Translations under genes and position numbers: made by a program
In this document: positions 33,601-42,900 of the stretch, piece after piece
Layout of the letters: each line of letters begins with the position of its first letter
How positions within the stretch are numbered: position 1 is the first letter of the stretch
Notes under the pieces: model-generated
What the model was told of the DNA's origin: nothing
The model's input: only the letters and a program-made list of their open reading frames with translations
The model's database searches: none
Assembly: GCF_963678635.1 (NCBI RefSeq)
Contig: NC_087066.1
Span: forward strand, 67,465,477-67,529,476
DNA: 64,000 nucleotides
From: Symsagittifera roscoffensis
Lineage: Eukaryota > Xenacoelomorpha > Acoela > Convolutidae
Direction of reading: 5' to 3'

Positions 33601-36450
33601 GAATTACAGACGGATCCATCTTCAGGGACGTACAATCTGGAAATACAAGAGGTACGAGGTAGTGAAGAGCTCGAGAAAATAGCAGTTTCAAGAAAACCAC
33701 TAAGGGAACTATCGTGCAACTCAAACGTCAGAACGAATCTGGTACCAGAAGACGACATGAAAATCGTGAAAAGGATGATATGTGTGAAGCTGAGTGATGA
33801 CACCCACAACCCTGGTGAAATGAATGGACAGATCATGGCGCTAAAGGAGCACGTTAAGGCGAGATACAGGCTGTCTGACCTAATAAGGGCCCAGAAGAAT
33901 GACAAAATGACAAGTAACCTCTCCAAATGGATCCATTCGGGAGTCAAGGAGAAGGGGGAACTTGAGGAAGACAGCTACAAGATCTTGAGCCAGTTCTACA
34001 AGGAAAAGAGAGATTTACTTTATCACACAGCTGAAGGGGTGGTAGCGTGCAAGAGAAGAGATGAGGAAAAAATATTACACAAACACAACCTCATCATACT
34101 ACCACAATTGTACCAAACGGAGGTGCTTTTCAGATCACACGACCAGATGGGCCACCAGGGGATAGATAAAGTACAACAAAGGATACTTCACAGGTTTGAT
34201 TGGCCGGGAATGAGAAAAGCTTGCGAGAGATGGGTGAATGCCTGCCTAGCATGCCTTCAAGTAAAAGACCCAAGGAAGATGAAGTTTCCCCTCAAGTCTG
34301 TCGAGAGTTCGGAATTCAATGAAGTGGTGCAGATAGACCATCAGAAAATCTGCATGACGGAGTCGGGTTATAACCAAATACTAGTTATAATAGATCACTT
34401 CACCAAGTTGGCGGAAGCGGTTCCGTGCCAGACAGCCTCGGCAGAGGAGACATGTGATCACCTGATAACGCATTGGATATCGCGGTATGGTTGTCCAATG
34501 ACTTTCCAGTCGGACAACGGCAAGGCTTTTGTGGGGGACTTGACAAAAGAATTGATGAAGAGATCACACATTGCTCAAGCGCACTCGACGACCTATCATC
34601 CACAGACCAATGGGTTGGTAGAGAGACAGAACAGGACACTGGTCAACATGCTCAGGGTGTACTGCTCGAGATACATGACGGACTGGGACAAATACCTGCC
34701 ACAGGTAGTAGGAGCCTATAATAGTACTCAGCACTCAACGACGGGTATCAGTCCTTTCATGATGTTGACAGGCAGGGAAAGGGCAATGCCTATAACATTC
34801 TTTTACCCGGAGTACGAGGGGAAGAGGACGTCACCTCAAGCATACGTGAAGGAAGCGATCAAAAGACAACAAGAGCTAAACGAGCTATGTCGGAGAAACA
34901 CGGCGCAAGCGCAAATGAGGCAACGCAAGAAATATGACGAAAAGATACTAAGAGCAAAGCCATACGAAGTGGGCCAATACGTGTGGGTCTTCCAAAATGT
35001 CATACCGCCCAAGGGAACAAAGAAACTACTCAAGAAATGGAGAGGACCGTTCATGATTACGGAAGTACATCAACAAGGACGGTTCTATCGCTTGAGTACA
35101 GGGCGAGCAGCACATTACGAAAATCTGAAGCCTCATGTCCCGTCCCCGGAGGACTGGTGCCTACCAAAAGACATGGAAGGTCTTGAGTACCTGGTGGTGG
35201 AACCAGCGTGCGAAGTGAATGAGAAAGGCACTAGAGAGAAAAATGATGGTAATGAGAACTTGAGTTTGGACGACAACGAAAAGATAGAAGTGGAGTCGGA
35301 TGCAGGTTCATTTGTAGAAGAAGACTGGAACGACCCAGAGCAAAACGAGGTACCGAAGTGGATGGAGCCGGATCGACCAACACCACCGGAAACCAGGACT
35401 GGCAATCGTAAACGCACAGGCATGAGGTACAATAGGTACGGGGATGACTTCTTGATCGATAAGATACAGCCAGACAAGTTGGGCGATGAACTACTAAGCG
35501 CAGGCGAACTGGAAGCCGGAGAGGAATGGCAGGTCATTGACGATGGTGGACATTATCCGCAGGATGATTACTCGACGCCAGAATTGGAGACGGATCTCGA
35601 GCAGAGTGAAATAGAAAGGAGGGAGAACACGAACTTGAGGATTCTAGAGTGGATGCGTGATGTCAAGGACGAGAGCCACGAAGGACAAAGCATTCAGCAA
35701 GTCGATATATCAGCAGCAAATTACATGAAGACAGAGGACCCTCTTTTCGGATGGACAGCAACAGACAGGCCACTGGACATCCCTAAGGACAATTCAGACC
35801 CGACTACATCGACGGGGACGTCGATAAATATTTTTGTCCGGGGAGTGGGGGTAGGACTTACCCACACCGAAAATTTGATGATAAAGAAGCTCAAGGAAGT
35901 GAGGGAAACAAGCGGATTGGAACTGGAGGAAGAAGAACCAGAGCCTACCATAGGAAGGAATTTCAAAACGAAATTCGAAATACCCAATGAATACTCAGAG
36001 AACATCATGATAACAGATAGCGACTTCATCCTGTCAAACAGGACCAGCGCGATCTGCATCACGGCGGACATGAGTTTCAAATCAAGATTGGAGGCTGACT
36101 TCAAAAGAGAGTACCAGAACGTAGAGTTTCTGTTCAGACAGAGGCCAGGACTGGGAGGCATAGCAGCGCTTCCACCGTCAGTGGCACAAGTCCCGGGCAA
36201 ATACCTCTGCTTCCTAGTAACGAGAGTCAACGACAGAAACACAATTGATCCCGAACACGTGATATTGGCACTGACAAGACTACGTGACTTCATGATTGAA
36301 AGAGGAATAGTGGAGGTCTCGATGCCGGTGTACGACCCAAACAGGGGCAAACTGAGCTCGAGGGAATTGTACGCTATCCTACATGTGGTCTTTGCAGAAA
36401 CAGAGATAATGGTGCATCTTCACAAGAAGTACTACTTGAGCATCGCCTGA
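27643..36450 (+). CDS. ORF1: Gag-Pol polyprotein of copy A with C-terminal macro domain
   Basis: This is a single 2935-codon frame. In order: acidic N-terminus; coiled coil (about 195-305); retroviral-type capsid (425-596); two C-x2-C-x4-H-x4-C knuckles (from about 631 and 683); an unknown region; aspartic protease with LLDTGA (Asp about 989); RT with YVDD (1476-1479); RNase H (DTDAS, 1624); an acidic linker; integrase with HHCC zinc site (2146-2206) and Asp2232, Asp2291, Glu2327 (35-residue D-E spacing); GPY/F domain (about 2442-2497); an acidic stretch; then a macro-type domain (about 2790-2935). All catalytic motifs are intact. Gag and Pol share one frame with no frameshift or stop. ATG 27643 is the first start. 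ATG 27769 (AACATGG), just after an acceptor-like TTTTTCAG, is a good alternative that would apply to a spliced RNA. Confidence 0.93.
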   Translation: MRRSRVPVLEKRSSGSNTKYNSSLRGTTSTGPKITKTNFSVNMVSTRSTAENRAKEGTEGERVDPTIEIDLETPDQSVDETGKMATESTPMPNAEEPNQKPIEFSPIDDAEDAIGNTEETVKEDSQVKRTSFTEKLGIMFGIKTKENVTEEPKAERARTFGTVSTKTSEANPREEQAKAEATAEERPTADHEETTIELGDLLAKLNQIDKRLKNSEEDREVIKKEIRYNKHEYLDSYFNLAKATEERLKEMSDKVEATNEEREKNIKTDMQQLKNRYDDVNSQLGSLERRMDTMSKSQAESSCAIQAKLDAILRGSTQQERPAVDRTQGTRVDFAEPQRNKRQSTPLPLTRDAISIAPTAAKTIMKNGTSNTTTAPGDSTANSNTGPDAMTWASTWEMMNRTLEAFATRNTDSSDRREGKSRKTFKKPKEFKDDSDGCIDTWVEVMRLHLEQDNLSDERQACTAILSNLEGTALKCVVAKKEEERDTADKIFEILLNRFGSGMKGHQAMMRFEKRRQRDDESIDRFLDDLESLRRRSDPEESTNRRNFSIASKFIDGVKSDDLRTMLATYYTLSKDSAPTPEEMRQKSREYMLMKPKKYSYSENRNTQGGSQPQRSSWYKPRDDMDKRRSCANCGSADHHVADCTTYKQGMKSLGYAPDEEDMSQMEEHEYYNGLIIKIGARCFFCNQEGHFRMDCPLFWEAVKDQNHPKHKLALAAVQNQRNRQNEFESRNLGAPNTELPTKTVKAVTHVSGALESAAGSSLEINYEKAATEAIAKVKQDLAAKEIEQRLKLEIERQNFNGALTGSNSIPEARTGSMKTGNCNTVKMVTGKPFGISKIGARIMSIITVGGHEVTRNLSEPSDQTIMHVDVYADYLSGISPQTTSRALRALLTRGGSKSVRVDNRYTEAYGPHEVMLNIDGINIYTKTMITCDEDLIGQIYVGKEELKVRSIGHCAMLEEDAMYIGTEADVTGHVLDINGKKTQLRGLLDTGAVLSVIPIETWEKMGFDKGDLIDSRIRLSAANKGALRVLGRTPIIALNLGERNLWMSFIVVENLDESDQFILGRDFIRNFDVTIDLNNAMFRIRNPDRRYAIKPVNLIMANENKAPVFLSRRVRLKANEAAIVSLRMKNYNELSDNKQVCIVPNPNSQSAAVLGRSFSITKSGLCVSVLLNTLDIPITIQRGRKLGYALPVKTRYETIENSKQNEVVDCPNHRDKICILRRLQRIKDSSGLIKSLKSETDDGLSSCSNFPERPTLDEMQIDKPVLPEIEHLRGKLKDEQLEAIKDVLERNEEVFSRHKADIGCCNFVEHEIELEENAVPHREGARRMTPHKSDACRKEIETLLEYDMIEPSKSPWACGVVMAKKKGDQLRFCCDFRYLNSVTVKDAYPIPRIDESLSKLGDAKFFTTLDLGSAFWQVPLRKQDRDKTGFACELGLFQWKRMPFGLCNATATFQRLMAHALIGVTKKYGNLVMCYVDDVVIATPTLEDHIERLDEVFACMKRSGLKCKPSKCEILKDSIKYLGRMVDKHGIRPDPDAVEAVLTWKSPKTEHQLMSFLGFANYYREFIKGYADKVYPMQQLMRHKGKKFTWNNAAEESFQRIKKELCEAPVLGMPTEKGMYVLDTDASVVAISGILHQEQEWNGKTVLRPIAYGSKVLSDTEMKYGAPKAEMFAVVTFVEKYRAYLGSEPFKLRVDNRALSWLKTYSMDQSYIGRWIVRLDGYNMIIEHRTRDKHQNADSLSKKTEFYERQEQREADRPEIKDGFSFMDKETYDSLPLTRWLDKSGKPIEDHPELPKEPLEKTILKKNRGIPIGIMLKSKIVRETLKAKGYDLIQVEEGTVRIDEDLMRLLEKLSDNKPVIQGKGQEAPELTILRREETVNNTDVSKGSITDSKEVVRSLVEKIPEKVLEQTKVRDKKVTFREEIEHLGLDQESGEWYRFMEEDGTGEGKLSGERKEWDEDSDESSEDQDSLCMILAEEKMRQHDRELQTDPSSGTYNLEIQEVRGSEELEKIAVSRKPLRELSCNSNVRTNLVPEDDMKIVKRMICVKLSDDTHNPGEMNGQIMALKEHVKARYRLSDLIRAQKNDKMTSNLSKWIHSGVKEKGELEEDSYKILSQFYKEKRDLLYHTAEGVVACKRRDEEKILHKHNLIILPQLYQTEVLFRSHDQMGHQGIDKVQQRILHRFDWPGMRKACERWVNACLACLQVKDPRKMKFPLKSVESSEFNEVVQIDHQKICMTESGYNQILVIIDHFTKLAEAVPCQTASAEETCDHLITHWISRYGCPMTFQSDNGKAFVGDLTKELMKRSHIAQAHSTTYHPQTNGLVERQNRTLVNMLRVYCSRYMTDWDKYLPQVVGAYNSTQHSTTGISPFMMLTGRERAMPITFFYPEYEGKRTSPQAYVKEAIKRQQELNELCRRNTAQAQMRQRKKYDEKILRAKPYEVGQYVWVFQNVIPPKGTKKLLKKWRGPFMITEVHQQGRFYRLSTGRAAHYENLKPHVPSPEDWCLPKDMEGLEYLVVEPACEVNEKGTREKNDGNENLSLDDNEKIEVESDAGSFVEEDWNDPEQNEVPKWMEPDRPTPPETRTGNRKRTGMRYNRYGDDFLIDKIQPDKLGDELLSAGELEAGEEWQVIDDGGHYPQDDYSTPELETDLEQSEIERRENTNLRILEWMRDVKDESHEGQSIQQVDISAANYMKTEDPLFGWTATDRPLDIPKDNSDPTTSTGTSINIFVRGVGVGLTHTENLMIKKLKEVRETSGLELEEEEPEPTIGRNFKTKFEIPNEYSENIMITDSDFILSNRTSAICITADMSFKSRLEADFKREYQNVEFLFRQRPGLGGIAALPPSVAQVPGKYLCFLVTRVNDRNTIDPEHVILALTRLRDFMIERGIVEVSMPVYDPNRGKLSSRELYAILHVVFAETEIMVHLHKKYYLSIA

Positions 36451-36952
36451 GTCGGGTACATGGAAGTACCAGGTCGGGTGTGAGGGAGGAGTCTTGAGTC
36501 AGGTACTGGGGTGCGGCGCAGGTAAAGGGATCTTAAGATGTGATTGGCATGACAATTGAATTTTAAAAGAAAGAATTGATGGTGCTAAAACATAAAATGA
36601 ATCTGCATGTTCTTAAGGGAGATCCAATCAAATTGTTTTAAGTGATATGTGAATGATAAGATTTTAATCATATGGGTAGAAGGGGGGTCTCTAGGTTAGG
36701 AACGTGACATTCAGAGTTTTAATGAGCTTTATGTTTTCAGATCAAGTTTGAAAACAAAGTTGAATATCCAACTACACTCAAGCGAGAAACAGAAAAAGAG
36801 AATCTTGATTGAACACGCGACAATCCGGATCTACAGCAAGTGCTTGCAAGAGAAGATTTCTAGAGATTTCTTGAATTGGGTAATACTTGAGTTGGTAAGG
36901 TAATTCTTGAGCTGGTTGACATCTATCTACACACATCCCGAAGTTATAAAGA
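36451..36952 (+). other. Spacer between ORF1 and ORF2 with a splice-acceptor candidate
   Basis: This is 502 bases without an ORF. ATGTTTTCAG ends at 36740, 213 bases before the ORF2 start, and looks like a strong 3' splice site. In copy B the corresponding place also has GTTTTTAG followed by ATC (exon would start at 62770, 92 bases before its ORF2 ATG). This suggests that ORF2 is made from a spliced subgenomic RNA. CTTGAG occurs three times. Confidence 0.5.
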
Positions 36953-39900
36953 ATGGCAGACCGATTCTGGAACTCTATGCCCACGGCTCTGCAGAGGCCC
37001 ACTCTTGACGAGCTGTACAGACGCTTGAGGGACCTGGACCACACCCAGATCGACGAGAGAATGGCGGTGATGCTGAATGCGATCCTCCAGTTGGAGGACC
37101 AGGGCGAGTGCAGGGAGTCTGCGACGGAGGCTGTCTTGATAGTCGGCTACACCACTGAGGGCATATCAAATCGAGCACAGACCAGATGGTTGTCTTGGAA
37201 TGCGGATGGAGGAGTAAGGGGCTTTGACTTGGCAAGAAATCCTGGCCTGAGTAACAACACCGAACACGGCGCAGGAGAGTTCCCTCTACCGACGAGGCCA
37301 ACAGCGAGATCCACGGGCCAGAGCTCGAGTAAGGTGCCGTCGATGTCGCGGGCGCAACAGACGACCGAGGCATATCCGGAGCTGGGAGTCCTAAGGAAAG
37401 AGCTTGAGAAGGCGCTGAAGGAAAGGAATAAAGCGAACCTCGATCGGGATCAGGCGAAGTTGGATAGGGAGAGGCTTCAGCTGGAGAGAGACCAGGCAGT
37501 CGACGAGCGGGATCAGACGTTGAAATTACTTGAGATGCTAAGGGCGGAACATCAGCAGGAGCTAAAGGTGCGGGAGAACGCCGCGAATCGCGATCAACTA
37601 AAGTCGGAGTTGGAAAGGATAGAACAACGACAACGCGAGCTGGACGCACAAAAGGGAGCCAGGTCAAACGAACGAGTGGTGACAAGCTCAAGGCCAGAGT
37701 CGCGCATGGAGGTGGATGAAGCTCCCAGGGCTAGAGGACGGTTCAACCTTCACCGCGAGGCCAGGGAACACATGAGTGAAGGGTTGGAGGTCTGGATACC
37801 GAATGACGCGACGCCCTCCTTGCGCAATCTAGAGACCCAACCTGTACGTCCTCTGATGGATGTGGTGTTACCAGGATATACACCAACCTCGACCTCGAGC
37901 GGTAGTCAGGTGAGTGGCGCCTCATCGCGCCTGAAGGAGCTGGGCGAGAAATTGCAGCAGCAGAGTCGTGAAAGAGCGACAAGGCCAGAGCTTCCCCCAA
38001 CTTGGAGGGAACAGCCGGTCAGAAACGTCGTGATCGCGAGCTACAAGAAGAACACAGAGGGGAACTACCACAAGCATAGTCGGCTGGACTGGAATGCGGA
38101 ACAGCAAGCCAGGAGGGACTGCTTCCACGACGCAGCCTGGGTGCAGTATCTAGCGCCACCTCGTGTGCCAGAGGGTGCGGTTCACCTGATTATAGGGGAC
38201 AGCCTGGTGCGGGTGTTGACCCAGATCCGGTCACATTGGCAGACGGGAGTCTTGAGTTTCGCTGGAGCTGCTACGCCACAGATGTTGGCAACTCTGGACA
38301 TGCTAGGAATGACCAAAGTTTACACAATCACCTTGATGGTTGGGACCAACGACGTGTCGAGAGGAGAAGCAAGGAAAGTGACGAGGCTATGCGACAAGAT
38401 GAGTTGCCTTCTTGAGGAGCTGAGGATCCAAATGGATCCCATCCTGCTGACGATATGCACGGTCCCCTATAACATGATGTTTGATCAACACTCCCTAGAG
38501 ATGAACCAGAGGGTGCGGAGCCTGAACAAGGCGATCCGAGAAATACACCGAAACAGTGTGCTTCCTCTCAGGCTGTTAGACGTTGCAGAACGCATGGAGA
38601 ACAAGGGATTCCCTGAAGACACCTCGAAAGATGGAATCCATTTCGATAGGCCAAGGGGAGCTGAGTGGCTGAACGACGTCTTCCAGGAACACATAAACAC
38701 GCTAGAAGCGGACCTGCTGGAGACAGCCCAATTCACTTTAGGGCCACCTCCCAACCCACCATTCCTTGCCTCGAGGGCCTTGGCTGGTCGATTGGGAGCG
38801 AGAGTTGATACTAGAGATAGCTCGAGGAGCAATCAGACCCGATTGCAGAGTGCCACACCAATGGAGTCGGAGGAGGTAGAGTCATCAACACCTCCGACCT
38901 CGGCGATGTCCTCCGTGGTGGTGGCAGATGGCAGGAGAGAAAAGAAGTCTAGGGAGACTACCCGCTTGAGATATCCTGAGAAGGTGAAGGAACTGGATCT
39001 AGAGACTTTGGAATGCAGACGAGAGTTGGCGGAAACCCTGGGGATCGAACGAGTGTCGCATGAGGACTTGAATAGACATCATTGCGTAGACTGGTTGAAA
39101 GCACACGAGGCGCATTTCTCGAGAACGAAGTTAATGGAGACTACAGACCTGACTGGAATTCCCACAAAAACGATCATGGGACCCATTAACTACAGGCCTC
39201 TTAAGCAGCTAGGGAGTCCTGGACTTATAGCAGAACCTCCCAAGCACCGAACTGGCATCGCCAGGATCAGGTTGGCAACCCCGGCGCAATTGAAGGTAGT
39301 AGACAAGCTACTCAACCCGGGGGGAATGGAGTTGCCTGACGCTGCTTACGAAGGTCCAAGGTTGGCAGAGGATCCCAGGTACGGGAAGCCCTGTGGCGGC
39401 ACCCAATTGGCCAAGACTCTGGCAGTTTATGATAGAGCAGATCCAGCTGCTGCAAGAGTGATCATTGTGGCGGGATCAGACTTCGAAGGAACGTCTCCCA
39501 AGTTGTTCTGGCCGGAGACTCTGGTATACTCTTTGCCAGGAGCCGAATTGAACCAGATGTTGACCCTAGTGGTGGCAATAAAGTCGGAGATGCCCTGTGA
39601 ACCTGAGCTGCTATTGTTTGCAGGAATGAATGACCACCTGCACGCGATGGGACTTCTTGAGCAACTGAAGGGCAAAGAGATTCCGACATCAAAGAAGATA
39701 TGGGAGGCTATTCAGGCGTTATTTGCGGCGATGAATGAGGTACAAGAGAACGTAGCCTCGAGATTTGGGTCCAAGACAAAGGTGGTGTTTACCACATCCC
39801 CAGGATACGCCAGCATGCCACCCGCCCTACAATTCGTGTATGCGGTCTTAATCTTGATAGCGGAAGGGAGTGAATGGCGGATTCTGATGGCAGCCCCCAA

Positions 39901-42900
39901 TCGAGAGCTGGAGCCAGTAAACTTGAGACTTTACAGATCAGAATTACCAGCGGCATGGGCTGACATATCTCATGCGCTGAGGGGCTTTTACGGACTAGCC
40001 GATGTCTTGATTGTATTGGATGAGGTACTCTTGCTAGAGATATCGAACTTTGCTAGACAACTCAAGTTCAGCCCAGTCATCGGGGACGACCACCCGGCGA
40101 TAAACCAGTTGACGGCCAGCCTGTGGTTCCGGAGTATGGATGTGAAAGTCGCAAATTCCACCAGCAGGACTAGAGGTCCCAGCAACGAGAGAAGAAATGT
40201 GGTCGAGACGGAGAAACAGTTGGAATCGATGAAATATCGCTTGACCCAAGAGAATGGCTGGTGGCCATTCCTGACACCAAGGCTGGAGAACGCCACGAAT
40301 AAAACGAGGGAGGAAGCACCACTCCTCGTGAAACAAATCTGGAGTTTTCTAGAGAAGCAACTGGAGCTAGCTGAAAGGAGAGACATGACGGTGGTTAGAT
40401 TTGTCTCGGCCGCCAATGAAGTGACGATTGGAGGATTTTGGAGAGAGCACGCCAACGGCGAATTGAAGACTAGGAGAGATTACGAGATTCTCAAGTTCTT
40501 GAGTCCTTGCTGGGAGAGAGAATTCTTGGCAGGAGTGTTCGGCACCACGGCGACTATCTTCGGAGCCTTCGTGCAGGAGATACTGGGCATGCCCATCAGC
40601 CTGCTCTTGGCCCTGTATTTGGTCTACCCCAGATACTTGTTCAATATGGGTCCAGCATATATGTTTAGTCGGGGAGTGGAGACACTTCGAGTTGATGGGT
40701 ACCTGGCACTAGTGCTCTTGACCCATGGGGAATTGGTGTCGTTTCATCGGTTAATGGAATATGGAGAACCTCTGTCTATGGGGAGAGTCCACACGAGCAT
40801 TGAAACCAGCTCCTACAAGTGCGCCGCAGGGTTGAAGACACTACTGGTGCAATACCTCATGATGCAGAATCGATACATGACGGGTGAAGATGAGAACCCA
40901 ACCTCGAGAGAAGAATGGGAGAAGGCGAACAGAGGGATGCCTCTGTTGACGGACCTGTGTCTGGCAATGAGGTCGGACCCAATGGGGATAATCCGAGGTC
41001 TGGAGGAGGTGGTGACCTGCATCTATGGTCCAGCAGTGACGTACGCGTTTCCAGATCCCCTGGTGATAACGTATCGTCACTCGGTGACGCACTTGAGTCT
41101 CATCAGCGTACTGGATGGTGCAGCGCTGAATTGGTGTCAGCAGGAAGTGCTCAGGGCGCGTATGAGCAACACGGTACTCTTCGGAAAAGTGAAAGATGCT
41201 GAGATGATGGTGTGCAATTTCAGGGGACAAATGCAATGCAGAATGGGAGGCAAGCGAGAGGGCCCTATTGAAATGTATCCCAAATTCTGGAACTTGAACC
41301 CATTGACGGCGGACGGACGAGAAATCTTGAGAATTCCTGCCTGGAAGGAGTGCTTCGCACTGGTGAAGAGGGAGCTAGAGACCATAATGGAGAAAGAAAT
41401 CCTCCCGGCAACCATGCCTGAGTTCCCAATAGTCAGGAGGATGACCTTAGGAATGAATAGTCCCTTGGTAGTTCCCTCCATAATGGCGAGGATGAGGGCG
41501 GAGGAAATGCAGAAGGATTTCACTGATGGCTGGGACCCCCTGTTCATTGGCTACACGGCGGCGGTCTACTTCCATACCAGCGAGATGAAGGTAAATTCGT
41601 GGACGACGCAAGCGAAAAAGAGTAGAGGTTCGCAGCCCCCTGGATATGAGGTGTGGAAAGTCTTGAGGACTCTTGAGAAGGAAGGACTTGAGAGTATGCT
41701 ACCCATATGGGATGATGGCAGGATGATCGTGATGGAGGGACACGTCGCACTGGTGGACGACATGAAATTTGCCACGAGAAAATATAAGGCGCCCTATGGC
41801 TTGGAACAGGTGGAAATAAGACAGGAAGGAACAGAACTAGATGCAGCAGGTCAACTGCACGTAGCACTGACGGAATACAAAAAGCTGGATCCCGCGACAC
41901 CATCACCACTGTCCGTGGACACACCTGGAGACAAGAGGAGCGGACCCGTCGAGGACCGATTTAAGAAAATTCTCGAGAGAAGGAGACATGAGTCAGAAGA
42001 AGAGAGTATGGATGAAACTCTCAGTGAAGCTGGTGAAGACATGGAAGTGGGGAATACGCCTGAACCAGGGCCATCAGGGGAGGAGCTCACCATTCAAGAG
42101 CTGTTGAAAGATTTGAGCGAGGAGAATTGGGCAGATACTGCCACACCACCCCTGATTCCGTCTCCACGGAAGAACCTAGAGTTGCCATTGACAGGTGAGA
42201 CCTTCAATATGGGGATGTTACTCTTGAGCTCGGAGGAAAGGGAGAAGAACACGTTCGAAGGGAATAGGGACATATTCTTGGGATCTCTCGAGGATGACGC
42301 TTGGCAGGAGTTCCTGGAGGAATTCAATCGAGAAGTGGGCAGCGAGACGACGCTGGACAAGTTCAAGAAGGAACTGTGGGACGCAGTAGTGAGATTCGGG
42401 GAACCGCTCCTGATAGGAACGGGCCTGGATGAGAAAGCAAGAAAAGAGCTGCTGAACAAGCTAGTGGAGCTGAGGAACGCACGATCGAAGACTAGAAAAG
42501 AGAAATGTGAGGACAGCTCTACTCTGAAACAAAAAACTGTGGATAAAATGGTTGATGATATAAAAAGGGATAAGGTTGGGACTAGTAATATGATTAAAAG
42601 TACTAATATCCTTAAGGCTCGAGCAGGGGGGAGGCAAGAGTTGGAAGGAGTGGATGGAGAGGTAGAATCAATGATGATAGCCACAACACCCTCGAGCAGA
42701 GATGTGAAGACTCGCAAGAGGAAGAGAGAAGTGGAAGGATGGGGTAGTCCTTCAGTGGATGCTGTTTCGGAAGGAAACTTGAGAGAGACGGCGCCCATCG
42801 TTTTGGCCCGATGCAAGACGGCGGCATACAAGAACAGCTCGGAGCTCAGGAAACCACTTGAAGTAGAAAAGGAAATAGAGGTTTCCACCAGTCCTACGTC

